Shown: positions 32,056 to 42,419, counted from the first letter of the stretch. The stretch: DNA of 59,527 bases from an uncultured Bacilli bacterium (GCA_947629935.1 CANRFQ010000006.1:1-59527), one strand, 5' to 3'. Program-made: numbers and translations. Notes: a model not told the origin generated them from the sequence alone.

Positions 32056-34068
32056 ATGATTAAAAAAGATTTAAATTATATCTATAATTTAGATTACTTA
32101 ATATGTATACCTCAAGAATATTTCCATTTAATTCAGGGTTTTGCAGCGACTTTTGAAAATGTTGTCTTAATTAAAAATACTTATGATGATATTACTTTTT
32201 TTAAAACATTTTTGAAGAAAAATAATATAAAACGCCTTATATTTATTAATTATAATATTTATGCTGAAGTAAAAGGCGATATTCCCAAAGAAATAATAGT
32301 GGATTTTATATTTCCAGAATCTCTAAGTGGATTAAGTGATATTAATAATTTAAATAATTTTAATCAAATTATAACAGCTTATCAGAATGGCAAAATTACA
32401 CAAATTAACTTATTAGATGAAAATTTATATAATGTTTTAAAAAATAAAAAATATAAAGTTAATTTAATTAAATTAAGATCAAGTCTTAAGATTAAGAGAT
32501 CTAGAAAAGAAAATATAGTAGGTTTACTTAATAGTCAAATGGATCCTAAAGATAGTTTTTATAATGAATTGACAGCTCTATCTTTAATTGATTATAAAGT
32601 TAAAATTTTAAATCCTAATAAAGTTACTAAAGATTTTTGTAAGAAATTTAATATTAAATGGCAAAAAGTTAAAACATATGAAGAACTTATTAGTAATAAT
32701 TTAATCAATTTAGATATAAATTTTACGACTGCTAATATTTTGCCTTTTTTAGATAGCATGAACAATGGAGTTCCTTGTTTATTAGGTAATACTCCTCTTT
32801 TAGATAAATATCCGAAGCTAAAAGAATATCTGGTATTAAATAGCGATGATGATTGTAATGAGATAGCATTTAAAATAAAAAAGGCAGTAGAAAATAAAGA
32901 AAAAATACTAGATTTATATAAAGATTTTAAAAGTGATTATGAACAATCAGTTAAGCAATTAAAATATAAGCTTATAAAAAAGGAAGAGAAAGTAGTTAAA
33001 GATAATTATAAATATTTGCTTAGTGTCATAATTCCTATCTACAATGTCGAAAAGTATATAGAAAAAACTTTGCAATCAATTTTAAATGCCTTAATTGATG
33101 ATATGGAAATAATTTTGATTAATGATGGTTCTACTGATAACAGTGGTAATATAGTTAAAGCTTTTGCCAAAAAGTATCCTAATATAAGATTTATAAGTCA
33201 AGAAAATCATGGACTTGGTTATGTTCGAAATGTTGGTTTAAAAGAGGCTCAAGGAAAATATATAGCATCAATAGACTCTGATGATACAATTAATTGTAAC
33301 TTCTTTAAAGAAGCAGTACCTTACTTAAAACAAGATATTGATATAGTAATATATGATTGGTTATCTGTGGTACCTGGTAAAGAAACCTTTCCGACTCCTG
33401 CTTTGGACAAAATGTTAAATATAGAAAATAATTATAAGAGTATTTTATATGCTACAATTATGCCTTCTGCTTGTAATAAAATTATTAAAAAAAGTATATA
33501 TAAAGAATTGGATTTAAAATTTGCCGAATTAAAATATGAAGATTTAAGTGCGAATCCTCTAGTTTTACTTCAGGCAAAAAAAATTAAATATATTAATAAA
33601 CCATATTACGAGTATATGATTCGCCCAAATTCTATCATGCGAAATAGTGCTAAAAATATTGATTATGATATGATAAAAGTAATTAATATTTTGGAAAATA
33701 GTTTAAAGAATCATGAAGATTTAAAGGCCAAAATAAATATACAAGAATTTAAAAATTATGTTTTTTGGTGGCGCATTGAGGAACTTATAATTAATAAAAT
33801 TTATGATTTAGAGATTCATGAAATAAAAGATTATGTCAAATTCATGAATGACAATATTTATTCTACTTTAAAAGACATTTATGAAAATAATGATTTTGTA
33901 AATCAGGTTATTTCCAAGTTTGATGAGGAAACAAGAACTTATATTACGAAAAGGAACGAAGCTATATTAAATAATAAATTGGATAAATTTATTATAGAAA
34001 ATAGAAAAAACCATAAAATAATAACAGCAGCTATGATTCTATATAACATAGATAATAGAGGAGTATAA
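32056..34068 (+). CDS. GT-B-like / GT2 fusion glycosyltransferase
   Basis: In this 670-aa protein residues 1-300 are a divergent GT-B-like half. Its end (SMNNGVPCLLGNTPLLDKYP) matches the C-terminal domain of the preceding protein. The usual catalytic Glu pair is not evident, so this half may not be active. Residues about 318-560 are a GT2/GT-A domain (LSVIIPIYNVEKYIEKTLQS, ILINDGSTD, DXD at SIDSDDT). The remaining 110 residues are helical. The SD GAGGTGG overlaps the upstream gene's end, and the gap is nine bases, so the two fusion enzymes are co-translated in one operon. Substrates are unknown. Confidence 0.8.
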   Translation: MIKKDLNYIYNLDYLICIPQEYFHLIQGFAATFENVVLIKNTYDDITFFKTFLKKNNIKRLIFINYNIYAEVKGDIPKEIIVDFIFPESLSGLSDINNLNNFNQIITAYQNGKITQINLLDENLYNVLKNKKYKVNLIKLRSSLKIKRSRKENIVGLLNSQMDPKDSFYNELTALSLIDYKVKILNPNKVTKDFCKKFNIKWQKVKTYEELISNNLINLDINFTTANILPFLDSMNNGVPCLLGNTPLLDKYPKLKEYLVLNSDDDCNEIAFKIKKAVENKEKILDLYKDFKSDYEQSVKQLKYKLIKKEEKVVKDNYKYLLSVIIPIYNVEKYIEKTLQSILNALIDDMEIILINDGSTDNSGNIVKAFAKKYPNIRFISQENHGLGYVRNVGLKEAQGKYIASIDSDDTINCNFFKEAVPYLKQDIDIVIYDWLSVVPGKETFPTPALDKMLNIENNYKSILYATIMPSACNKIIKKSIYKELDLKFAELKYEDLSANPLVLLQAKKIKYINKPYYEYMIRPNSIMRNSAKNIDYDMIKVINILENSLKNHEDLKAKINIQEFKNYVFWWRIEELIINKIYDLEIHEIKDYVKFMNDNIYSTLKDIYENNDFVNQVISKFDEETRTYITKRNEAILNNKLDKFIIENRKNHKIITAAMILYNIDNRGV

Positions 34069-34070
34069 GT

Positions 34071-35513
34071 ATGAAATTTTTAAAAGCAAATTTAAAAAAA
34101 TATAAATATCATCATTTAATAATTTTTCTGATTTTACTGACTTTATTTGGCGTCTTTTCTTTAAATCGTTATGCCATAGACACTTATTTTTTCGAATCAT
34201 TCGGCATGAAATATAATGCTATTAATCCTTACTTTCACGATGGTAGATTATTTATGACTGGCTTTTTATATCTAATGGATTTCTTTAAATTTTCTTACGC
34301 AACAGAAAAAATTTTATCATGGGCATTAGCTCTTGGATCTTTATTTTTATCAGCAATTATTATGTTTAATTTATTAAATAAAAATAGCAAAAATAAAATG
34401 ATAAATATTCTCCTTAGTGTATGCTTAGTCGCTAATCCATTTATTATCGAATTTTTTATGTTCCCTGAGTATAGTGGGATTATGTGTTTAAGTGTATTAT
34501 TCATTTCTATAAGTATCGCCTCAATAATTAATTTTTGGAAAAAGAAAAATAAATACCTAATATTGATATCTATAATAGCTGCTATATTTTCGGTATTATG
34601 TTATCAAGGTGCGTTATCAATGCTGTTTATCATTCCCCTAATTTTTGCTTTCAAGGATTGCGATAACTTTAAAACTTTTGCTCAAAGAGTTATTATAACT
34701 GGAGTTATTTTTATAATTGCGGCGGGGACAATTGCTGTAATCACTAAAGTTTTAGGAGCAACTAGGTTAGCAAATCATATTAATTTGCTAGAATCAATAA
34801 AAAGTTTAATAAAAGGGACATGGTTATTACTGACTTCTACATATAAAATTTTACCTTCTTATATGTTAATCGGAGCATTTTGTATTTCATTAGTTTTTTG
34901 TTTAATTGGTGTTAAAAAAGGATTTCATTTTATTTTATTCCTAATATTAGCCATGATTTCTTTGCTTGTTGTGCCTGCTTTACCCCATTTATTTACTTCT
35001 TATATTTGGATGGTTCCTAGAAGTAATATTGGTTATGGAATCCTTGGGGTATTTCCAATATTGTTTTATCTGCTCTATGGCCAAGATAAAAAGTATATAA
35101 ATTATATTTTTATTGGGATAATGAGTATTTTATTAATCTTTCAATGGCATAGTGGCTTAAGTTTTGCTCAAAGCCAGATAGAAAATAACGAATTAAATAC
35201 TCAGGAAGCCCAAAATATAAATAAATATATCCAAGATAATAAAGAATACAATGTGTATAAACTTAAAATATATAATGATAAAAATCCCACATATACATAT
35301 TATTCTTTAAAATCAGCTGGTGATATGAATGTCAGAGCTTTTGGGTATGAATGGGCTTATAGAGCAGCCTTAAATACTAAATCATCAATAACATTTGAAG
35401 ATGGAGATCCAAATAAAGAGTATGAAAAATACTGTTCCCATAAAAACTGGGATAGCTTTGATCCAGAACAGCTAAAAATAATAAATGATACAATTTATAT
35501 TTGTATTTACTAA
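34071..35513 (+). CDS. GtrII-like integral membrane glycosyltransferase
   Basis: This 480-aa protein has about eleven TM helices. Near the N-terminus it has an extracellular loop RYAIDTYFFESFGM, then NPYFHDGRLFMTGFLYLM, the acidic/Arg arrangement found in glucosyltransferase GtrII-type GT-C proteins, which use polyprenyl-phosphate sugars outside the membrane. After the TM block a roughly 120-residue C-terminal extracytoplasmic domain follows (from about 370). It starts two bases after the preceding stop (SD AGGAG at 34060), so it is in the same operon. A bidirectional terminator at 35512-35551 separates it from the convergent YfhO gene. Confidence 0.65.
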   Translation: MKFLKANLKKYKYHHLIIFLILLTLFGVFSLNRYAIDTYFFESFGMKYNAINPYFHDGRLFMTGFLYLMDFFKFSYATEKILSWALALGSLFLSAIIMFNLLNKNSKNKMINILLSVCLVANPFIIEFFMFPEYSGIMCLSVLFISISIASIINFWKKKNKYLILISIIAAIFSVLCYQGALSMLFIIPLIFAFKDCDNFKTFAQRVIITGVIFIIAAGTIAVITKVLGATRLANHINLLESIKSLIKGTWLLLTSTYKILPSYMLIGAFCISLVFCLIGVKKGFHFILFLILAMISLLVVPALPHLFTSYIWMVPRSNIGYGILGVFPILFYLLYGQDKKYINYIFIGIMSILLIFQWHSGLSFAQSQIENNELNTQEAQNINKYIQDNKEYNVYKLKIYNDKNPTYTYYSLKSAGDMNVRAFGYEWAYRAALNTKSSITFEDGDPNKEYEKYCSHKNWDSFDPEQLKIINDTIYICIY

Positions 35514-35551
35514 AAAAGTAATTAGAATTAGATGATCTTAATTACTTTTTT
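35512..35551. terminator. Bidirectional terminator between convergent GT-C genes
   Basis: AAAAAAGTAATTA (35512-35524) and TAATTACTTTTTT (35539-35551) are reverse complements. The structure gives a T-run on both strands and overlaps the stop codons of both genes. Confidence 0.85.
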
Positions 35552-37979
35552 TAATATCTAAAATGAACCATATTACACCACTTAATGATAAAATTAAGCT
35601 AATATATAAAGTTGGAGGTGTGTAGTAAAATTCTATAGTATGACTTCCCTGGGCTATATTTAATCCTATTAAACTATTGGCTATATTTATTTTATCTGTT
35701 TTTTTACCATCTATTTTAATTTTCCACCCTTTATTATTAATTAATGATGTTAATAATATTTGCGGCTTTTTGACGGATATAGTGGCTTTAATATAATTAG
35801 TTTTGTTACTTAGTATTTTTAATTGATTTGTTGAGATTTTTTTGTATATATTTTCAAAAATTTCATGATGATATTTGTAAGCTAATAAAGTATACTTATC
35901 TTTACTTTCTATTTTAATAGTACTAATATTTTTAGGGATATAAACAACATTATAATTATTTATTTCAGAGTTAGATACTATAAGTTTATTATCAATATAT
36001 AATTTTAAGTTTGCTGTATCATTATTTTTAAATTTATAAATGATATACCATTCTTCATTTATATTCTTATTGATATTAGCGGTATCAGAGATATTTATTT
36101 TTTCAAAAACATCATCATTTGTATTAGTCAAAGATTTTAAAAAATTGTTTTGATTTTCTAAAGGATTATTAGTAAGTGTTAGATTTTTTATTTCGTTATT
36201 TACTAAATATCCTAAATTTAATGAATATTTATTTTTATATACATATTCACTTACTTTTTCATACCATTCCGGATTAAAACCCAAACTATGATTTTCAGTT
36301 GCATAATATTTTACTCCTAATAAACTAGCCATAGGCAATGTTGTATTGCTAGCATTTTCGGCAATAAGATTATGACGAATGCCAAAATCAGTTAAAAAAT
36401 TTTTATTATTCTTTCCTGATAGAGAACTATAATGATAAAATCCATTATAATTAAATAATATAGAATCATTCATAGATCTAGATATTTTATTTTCTATGCG
36501 ATAAAAGTTTTTATCAGAATTTTGTGTCTGATTAATAATTTTAGCTTCTTCTTGAATCTTATTATAAAAATCATCTCTAGAGACATAATCAATTTGTTTC
36601 ATTATTTGATAACCATTTAAAAATAATTCACATATTACAACGAACAATAGAATAAAATTAAGCTTTTTGGAAGAATTTCTATTTATTAAATATAGTAATA
36701 CTGCATAAACAAATATAAAAATTATTGTTATTATTGCATTGATAGGATAAATGTAAGAGTAATTAAATTTACTTATTAATAAAATGTAAATTATAAACCC
36801 AGCCATAGCTTTAAATATTGTTTTAGACTTAATGCTATGTAAATTTTCTAATCCTTGGGTGGCTAAAAGAATAATTAAAAAACTGAATATGTAAGAATCT
36901 CTAAATGGAAACCATACTGGTTCTTGTAACATATGAAAAATTAGATTAAAAGGAATTATAACAAAAGACAAATAAAATATAAATAATATTAGAAAGTAGG
37001 AGATTTTATTTTTAAGAGCAATTTTTGAATTGCCAAAATATAAAATTAATAATAATCCCGCTAAACATCCACAGAAAATATTTGGTGGTCCAAACGGTTG
37101 TTGATTTAAATTAAAAGCCCCAATTAAATATTTAGAAATTGCATCTAATGGTTCATAGTAACTATTTAGCAAGAAACCCTGACTACTTATTTCGGCTTTG
37201 CTTTGAATCAAATTATATAAGACAGGAACTAAAATAAAAGAAGAAATAAGGACAGCAATAAATGTGTATTTTATAAATTTTAATAAAAGCTTATAATTGT
37301 TTTTAAAAAAATTTTTTATACTTTGAGAAGTATCTCTTTGAAAAATTCTAATTATTATATAGATAATGCAAAATATTCCAATCATGTAACTCATGTAAAA
37401 ATTTGATAATATAGCTAAGAAAAAACTTATTACATAAATATAAGGCTTTTCCTGTTTTAATATTTTTTCAATACCTAAAATAATAATAGGTAAATAAATA
37501 CTTCCATCTAGCCACATAATATTAGAAGAATAAACAATATTATAAGACATTAAGGAGTACATTAGAGATAAAATTATTATAAAAATATTATTTAGTTGAC
37601 TTGTTTTCTTTAGCAAAATAGTCATTGCTAGACTACATAAGCCTACTTTAATAATATTTAAAATTAAGATCCCTTCTGTAATATTAGCGTTGTTAAAAAA
37701 ACATAGTAATAAATTCAAAGGGCTAGACATGTAATAAAAAAACAATCCGTAAAAATTACTACCAAGATTCATCGAAAAATTATAAAATAAATTTCTGGGA
37801 TTTAATATTACATTTTTAAAATCACCTAAAAAGTTAATATATTGTCCTGATAAATCATGCGTCAAAAGAGTTTTATTTCCAAAAGGAAAAATCTTGCAAG
37901 AAGAATAAATAATAAATAAACAAAAAGACGCTAAAATAAAAGAAATTAAGTAAGGATATATTTTTTTCAATTTTTGCAT
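35538..37979 (-). CDS. yfhO: YfhO family membrane glycosyltransferase
   Basis: The 813-aa protein opens with a TM helix (YPYLISFILASFCLFIIYSS) and has a polytopic half of about 12-13 TM helices to residue 460. A large extracytoplasmic domain (about 470-780) and a final TM helix (YISLILSLSGVIWFILDI) follow. The loop LLTHDLSGQYINFLGDFKN near 45 matches the YfhO/GT-C first-loop pattern. In B. subtilis YfhO glycosylates lipoteichoic acid with sugar supplied by CsbB and flipped by GtcA; relatives of both are encoded nearby. ATG 37979 is preferred over an in-frame ATG at 38018 because GGGAAG lies just upstream and 38003-38031 is a promoter. It is the only minus-strand gene inside the glycan cluster. 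Confidence 0.82.
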   Translation of the reverse strand: MQKLKKIYPYLISFILASFCLFIIYSSCKIFPFGNKTLLTHDLSGQYINFLGDFKNVILNPRNLFYNFSMNLGSNFYGLFFYYMSSPLNLLLCFFNNANITEGILILNIIKVGLCSLAMTILLKKTSQLNNIFIIILSLMYSLMSYNIVYSSNIMWLDGSIYLPIIILGIEKILKQEKPYIYVISFFLAILSNFYMSYMIGIFCIIYIIIRIFQRDTSQSIKNFFKNNYKLLLKFIKYTFIAVLISSFILVPVLYNLIQSKAEISSQGFLLNSYYEPLDAISKYLIGAFNLNQQPFGPPNIFCGCLAGLLLILYFGNSKIALKNKISYFLILFIFYLSFVIIPFNLIFHMLQEPVWFPFRDSYIFSFLIILLATQGLENLHSIKSKTIFKAMAGFIIYILLISKFNYSYIYPINAIITIIFIFVYAVLLYLINRNSSKKLNFILLFVVICELFLNGYQIMKQIDYVSRDDFYNKIQEEAKIINQTQNSDKNFYRIENKISRSMNDSILFNYNGFYHYSSLSGKNNKNFLTDFGIRHNLIAENASNTTLPMASLLGVKYYATENHSLGFNPEWYEKVSEYVYKNKYSLNLGYLVNNEIKNLTLTNNPLENQNNFLKSLTNTNDDVFEKINISDTANINKNINEEWYIIYKFKNNDTANLKLYIDNKLIVSNSEINNYNVVYIPKNISTIKIESKDKYTLLAYKYHHEIFENIYKKISTNQLKILSNKTNYIKATISVKKPQILLTSLINNKGWKIKIDGKKTDKINIANSLIGLNIAQGSHTIEFYYTPPTLYISLILSLSGVIWFILDIKKSN

Positions 37980-38002
37980 ATTTTCTTCCCTTTCATATAA
38001 GA

Positions 38003-38031
38003 ATAATACCATCTCCAAAACTTTCAGTCAA
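38003..38031 (-). promoter_or_regulatory. yfhO promoter
   Basis: On the minus strand TTGACT (38031-38026), a 17-base spacer and TATTAT (38008-38003). Confidence 0.75.
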
Positions 38032-38062
38032 ACTACAATAACTTAAAATTAAATATAAATAA

Positions 38063-38091
38063 TTTACTTATTTTCTTTAATAAGATATAAT
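38063..38091 (+). promoter_or_regulatory. csbB-like gene promoter
   Basis: TTTACT (38063-38068), a 17-base spacer and TATAAT (38086-38091). It is divergent from the yfhO promoter. Confidence 0.65.
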
Positions 38092-38117
38092 TTTTATAAG
38101 TGGTTAGTGAGGTAAAC

Positions 38118-39074
38118 ATGAAAACAAAAAAAGAATTAATATCAGTTATCGTATCTTGTTACAATGAAGAAGAAAGTATACCTTTGTTTTATCAAGAAAT
38201 AATTAAAGTGGTTAAAAAAATGGCCAATGTTGATTTTGAATTTTTATTTATAAATGACGGTTCTAGAGATAAAACATTAGAAATTTTAAGAAATTTATCT
38301 AAAAAAGATAAACGAGTTAGATATATCTCTTTTTCTCGAAATTTTGGTAAAGAAGCTGCAATGTTTGCTGGCTTAGAACACTCAAAAGGTGATTATGTAA
38401 CTTTAATGGATGCTGATTTACAAGATCCTCCATCTTTGCTTCCTGAAATGTTTAAAATTATTAAAGAGGAAGGATATGATTCAGTAGGAACGAGAAGAGT
38501 TACTAGGAAAGGCGAGCCGCCAATCAGAAGTTTTTTTGCCAGAATGTTTTATAAGTTAATTAATAAAATGAGTAAAGTTGAGATGGTTGATGGGGCTAGA
38601 GATTACCGTTTAATGAGTAGACAAGTAGTTGATTCCATTATCTCCTTACAAGAATATAATCGTTATTCCAAAGGTTTATTTAGCTTTGTTGGTTATGAAA
38701 CAAAATGGCTAGAATATGAAAATGTTGAACGAGTAGCAGGAGAAACGAAATGGTCTTTTTGGAAATTATTTAAATATGCCATAGAAGGTATTGTGGCTTT
38801 TACAACTGTGCCTTTAACTATTGCCACCTTCATGGGAATATTACTTTTCTTAGTGGCTATTATATTTATTTTTGTAATATTACTTAAAACGCTTGTTTTT
38901 GGTGACCCTGTTTCCGGTTGGCCTTCTTTGGCTTGTATAATATTATTTTGTTCTGGTATTCAGCTATTATGCCTTGGAATAATTGGCGAATATTTATCTA
39001 AAACATATTTAGAAACAAAGAAAAGACCTATTTATATAATTAAAGAAATAGAAGATAACATCTTACATAAATAG
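38118..39074 (+). CDS. csbB: CsbB/GtrB-type polyprenyl-phosphate glycosyltransferase
   Basis: This is a 318-aa GT2 enzyme: SVIVSCYNEEESIPLF at the start, INDGSRDKT, FSRNFGKEAAMFAGLE, the DXD motif LMDADLQDP and DGARDYRLMSRQVV. Two C-terminal TM helices follow (about 235-260 and 268-292). This is the layout of CsbB, YkcC and GtrB, which load a sugar on undecaprenyl phosphate at the inner membrane face. It is divergent from yfhO, its likely partner GT-C, with gtcA 4.6 kb downstream. ATG 38118 has GTGAGGT upstream. A GTG at 38100 is less well placed. The sugar is unknown. Confidence 0.9.
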   Translation: MKTKKELISVIVSCYNEEESIPLFYQEIIKVVKKMANVDFEFLFINDGSRDKTLEILRNLSKKDKRVRYISFSRNFGKEAAMFAGLEHSKGDYVTLMDADLQDPPSLLPEMFKIIKEEGYDSVGTRRVTRKGEPPIRSFFARMFYKLINKMSKVEMVDGARDYRLMSRQVVDSIISLQEYNRYSKGLFSFVGYETKWLEYENVERVAGETKWSFWKLFKYAIEGIVAFTTVPLTIATFMGILLFLVAIIFIFVILLKTLVFGDPVSGWPSLACIILFCSGIQLLCLGIIGEYLSKTYLETKKRPIYIIKEIEDNILHK

Positions 39075-39170
39075 CAATAAATGTTCCTTTTTTGTTAGAT
39101 GTATATAAAATTGATAGACAGTAATAGTGAGGAAAATAAATAATTTAATAATTTTTGCAAGGAGTAGTTT

Positions 39171-40109
39171 ATGAAAAAAAGTAATGACAAAACAATTGCA
39201 GTTTTAATTCCCTGCTATAACGAAAGTGCCACAATTGAAAAGGTTGTAAAAGATTGGCAAAAGGCTTTACCAAAAGCTGATATATATGTTTATGATAATA
39301 ATTCCAAAGATAATACGGATAAGATAGCAGCTAAAGCAGGTGCTATCGTAAGATATGAATATAAACAAGGAAAAGGAAATGTTATTCGCAGTATGTTTCG
39401 TGATATAGATGCTGATTGTTATATTATGGTTGATGGTGATGATACCTATCCTGTGGAAAATGGCAAAGAAATGTGTGATTTAATTTTAGAAGGCAGAGCT
39501 GATATGGTAATTGGTGATCGATTATCATCAACTTATTTTACGGAAAATAAAAGACCTTTTCATAACTTTGGAAACAAAATTGTCAGATTTTTAATTAATA
39601 AATTATTTAAAAATAATGTTAAGGATATTATGACTGGTTATCGTGCTTTTAGTTATGAATTTGTTAAAAGCTTTCCGGTATTATCTAAGGGATTTGAAAT
39701 CGAAACAGAAATGACTATTCATGCTGTTGATAAAAACTTCAAATTAGTAGAAATTCCTGTTACTTATCGTGATAGACCCGAAGGTAGCAAGTCAAAGTTA
39801 AATACATATAGCGATGGCTATAAAGTATTAAAAACAATTGCTACATTATTTAAAGAATATAAGCCAAGTTTATTCTTCACAATAATAAGTTTAGTGCTAT
39901 TAATTGCTTCTTTAATTTTAGGAATTCCTGTCGTGTTTGATTATTTTGAAACTGGACTTGTTTTGAGATTTCCAACTTTAATTGTTTCTAGTATTATTCT
40001 AGTACTAGCTATTTTACTATGGATTACTGGTATAATATTAGAAGTTATTAATAAAAAACATAAACAATTATTTGAATTATATTTAAATATAGTCAAAAGT
40101 AATAAATAG
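39171..40109 (+). CDS. GT2 polyprenyl-phosphate glycosyltransferase with two TM helices
   Basis: The 312-aa protein has a GT-A domain (VLIPCYNESATIEKVVKDWQ, YDNNSKDNT, DXD at MVDGDDTYP, GDRLSSTYF, DIMTGYRAFS). Two C-terminal TM helices follow (about 230-255 and 265-290). The MTGYRAFS and EIPVTYRDRPEGSKSKL motifs place it with dolichol/polyprenyl-phosphate mannose synthase-like GT2 proteins. It is distinct from the CsbB-like protein just upstream, so two different lipid-linked sugars may be made. SD AAGGAG before ATG 39171. The GT-C-like gene at 40127 follows within 17 bases, a likely donor-transferase pair. Confidence 0.87.
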   Translation: MKKSNDKTIAVLIPCYNESATIEKVVKDWQKALPKADIYVYDNNSKDNTDKIAAKAGAIVRYEYKQGKGNVIRSMFRDIDADCYIMVDGDDTYPVENGKEMCDLILEGRADMVIGDRLSSTYFTENKRPFHNFGNKIVRFLINKLFKNNVKDIMTGYRAFSYEFVKSFPVLSKGFEIETEMTIHAVDKNFKLVEIPVTYRDRPEGSKSKLNTYSDGYKVLKTIATLFKEYKPSLFFTIISLVLLIASLILGIPVVFDYFETGLVLRFPTLIVSSIILVLAILLWITGIILEVINKKHKQLFELYLNIVKSNK

Positions 40110-40126
40110 CATAAGGGTGATACATT

Positions 40127-42346
40127 ATGATAATCTTTGGGATACTTTTTTTATTAAAATTAGGAATAGATTTAAAATTTTTAAAATTAAAAATTGATAG
40201 AAAATTTATCATCCATAATATTTTTACTCTTATTTTAGGAGGTATTATAATTTTTGGATGTAATAATTTTGCATCAAGGATATCTTTTTCTTTTCTAGAT
40301 AAAACCTTAATTTTAATTATTTATTTACTTTTAATGATGTTAGTTGCTAATTATCAAAGGGTTAAAACTTTAAAAGAGAAAAATCTTTTTAATAAATATT
40401 TAGTAGTAATTATTTTGGCTTTAGTTATAAGTGGTATTTTTGAAATAACTATTTGTAATTTTAAATTTTTTAAAACTTTGAATTATCATCCAATAGTGTA
40501 TAAGCAAAATAAATTAACAGAAGTGCCATGTATTAATACATGTTACGAGATAGATAATATAAATAAAGAAATTAAAAATATTTATGTGGAAACTAATTCC
40601 TTAGACAATTATAGTTTAAAAATTAAAGCAACTGATTCTGGGAATGCTCTTTATTATGCTTTGCCCACTAGAGAGATAGCTCCTAAAGTTATTACTTCCC
40701 GATATATTAACTTAAATTTACGTGGTAAAAGTCAAAAAATATATTTAGAAATTAAAAATGAAAATATTCAACTGCAAAAAATAATTTTAAATGCCAAAGT
40801 TCCCTTATGTTTTAATAGTGCTAGATGTCTGCTAATTACTTTTGTTATATTCTTTCTTTATTTATTTAAAAGTAATTCCTATTTATTTAAACGTAAGTTA
40901 ATTGCCTCATCTTCTAAAAAATCTATTATTTTATTATTAATAATCTTTAATGTAGCCATATTTGCTATAATTTTAAATCGGAATTTACATCCATTTTATA
41001 ACGATTATGATTATTATAATCAATTAACCGAGAGTATTAAACATAAAAAAGTGACTATTGAAGATAAGAATCATTCTGAAGAAAAATTAAATAAAATGGA
41101 TAATCCGTATGATAGTAGTTTACGAGAAGAAACTTTAGGGGATAAGAGTCACTATTTGTGGGATGCCGCATTTTATAAAGGCCATTATTATGTTTATTTT
41201 GGGATTGTGCCTGTTATCATGTTTTATTTACCTTTTAATCTTTTATTTCGTGCCAATTTACATACCACTTATTTAATTTTTCTTTGTACAATTGCGACGG
41301 TATGTTTAATGACTTTATTACTTTATAGATTAGTTAAATATAAGTATAAAAATTGCTCAATTGGAATGTTTCTTTTATTAAATTTTCTATTAGTTTATTG
41401 TACAGGTTTAGAACATATGGTTAAAGTGCCTGAGATATATTGTGCTCCTATTATTAGTGGTTTAATGTTTACTTTCTTAGGATTAAACATCATAAGTTCG
41501 ATACTTACTTCCCAAAGATTTATAAAAACTAAAATGGTTTTGGGGTCTTTAAGTTTAGCCTTAGTAGCGGGTTGCCGGCCTCAATTATTGCTAGGATCGT
41601 TTTTAATGATTCCCATCTTACTTGCTTTTTATAACCAAAATAAAGCTAAAATTTCTAAAAAAGAATATTTAAAATATCTTCTTTGCCTAATTATTCCTTA
41701 TTTAGTTGTAGGTATTTTGTTGATGTATTATAACTATATTCGGTTTGGATCACCTTTTGATTTTGGAGCAGCGTACAATTTAACAACTAATGATATGACA
41801 GCGAGAGGCTTTAAATTAGGAAGAATTCCTTTAGGCATATTTGTCTATTTATTTAATCCTTTAACTTTTCAAAATGTCTTTCCTTATTTAACCGAAACGC
41901 ATTTAGTTACTAATTATATGGGTATTACAGTTTATGAATCAGTCTATGGTGGCCTTTTAGCAACAACTTTAATTTATTTGGTTAGTTTATTCTTGCCCAA
42001 ATTTAAAAAGGTTATAAATAGTAAAATGATTTATTCGAGTTGCGTAATTATGTTAATATCTGCCTTTATCATTTTGATCTTTGATACACAACTGGCGGGG
42101 ATATTATCAAGATATTTAACGGATTTTGCTTGGCTATTTGGTTTAGTTACAGTTATTATCTTATTAGCAATAGAAAATAAAGAGTTTAAATATAAAGATT
42201 ACTTTCATAAAATAGTGGTTGTTTTAATTATTATGGCTCTTATATATCAATTCTTTTATCTTTTTTGTAGCAGTTATAATTATTTTAAAAACAGTAATCT
42301 AGATTTTTGGTTGTATTTGAAATATCTAATAGAGTTTTGGCTATAA
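40127..42346 (+). CDS. Large polytopic membrane protein, putative GT-C glycosyltransferase
   Basis: This 739-aa protein has three or four TM helices, an extracytoplasmic segment (about 115-230) and then about nine to ten TM helices. Near 285-370 it carries an acidic, Tyr-rich loop (HPFYNDYDYYNQLTESI, then LWDAAFYKGHYYVYFGIVP) of the kind that holds the catalytic Asp/Glu in GT-C enzymes. No family is recognised with certainty. Its position directly after a polyprenyl-phosphate GT2 gene suggests that it transfers that lipid-linked sugar outside the cell. SD GGGTGA upstream of ATG 40127. Confidence 0.6.
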   Translation: MIIFGILFLLKLGIDLKFLKLKIDRKFIIHNIFTLILGGIIIFGCNNFASRISFSFLDKTLILIIYLLLMMLVANYQRVKTLKEKNLFNKYLVVIILALVISGIFEITICNFKFFKTLNYHPIVYKQNKLTEVPCINTCYEIDNINKEIKNIYVETNSLDNYSLKIKATDSGNALYYALPTREIAPKVITSRYINLNLRGKSQKIYLEIKNENIQLQKIILNAKVPLCFNSARCLLITFVIFFLYLFKSNSYLFKRKLIASSSKKSIILLLIIFNVAIFAIILNRNLHPFYNDYDYYNQLTESIKHKKVTIEDKNHSEEKLNKMDNPYDSSLREETLGDKSHYLWDAAFYKGHYYVYFGIVPVIMFYLPFNLLFRANLHTTYLIFLCTIATVCLMTLLLYRLVKYKYKNCSIGMFLLLNFLLVYCTGLEHMVKVPEIYCAPIISGLMFTFLGLNIISSILTSQRFIKTKMVLGSLSLALVAGCRPQLLLGSFLMIPILLAFYNQNKAKISKKEYLKYLLCLIIPYLVVGILLMYYNYIRFGSPFDFGAAYNLTTNDMTARGFKLGRIPLGIFVYLFNPLTFQNVFPYLTETHLVTNYMGITVYESVYGGLLATTLIYLVSLFLPKFKKVINSKMIYSSCVIMLISAFIILIFDTQLAGILSRYLTDFAWLFGLVTVIILLAIENKEFKYKDYFHKIVVVLIIMALIYQFFYLFCSSYNYFKNSNLDFWLYLKYLIEFWL

Positions 42347-42373
42347 GGCTATTATAAGTAATAATTTTATAAT

Positions 42374-42402
42374 TTGTTTATCTATTAAAATAATGGTATT
42401 AT
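42374..42402 (+). promoter_or_regulatory. Promoter before the GT-B gene at 42420
   Basis: TTGTTT (42374-42379), a 17-base spacer and TATTAT (42397-42402). The SD AGAGGA is at 42407-42412. Confidence 0.5.
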
Positions 42403-42419
42403 TATAAAGAGGATTGAAT

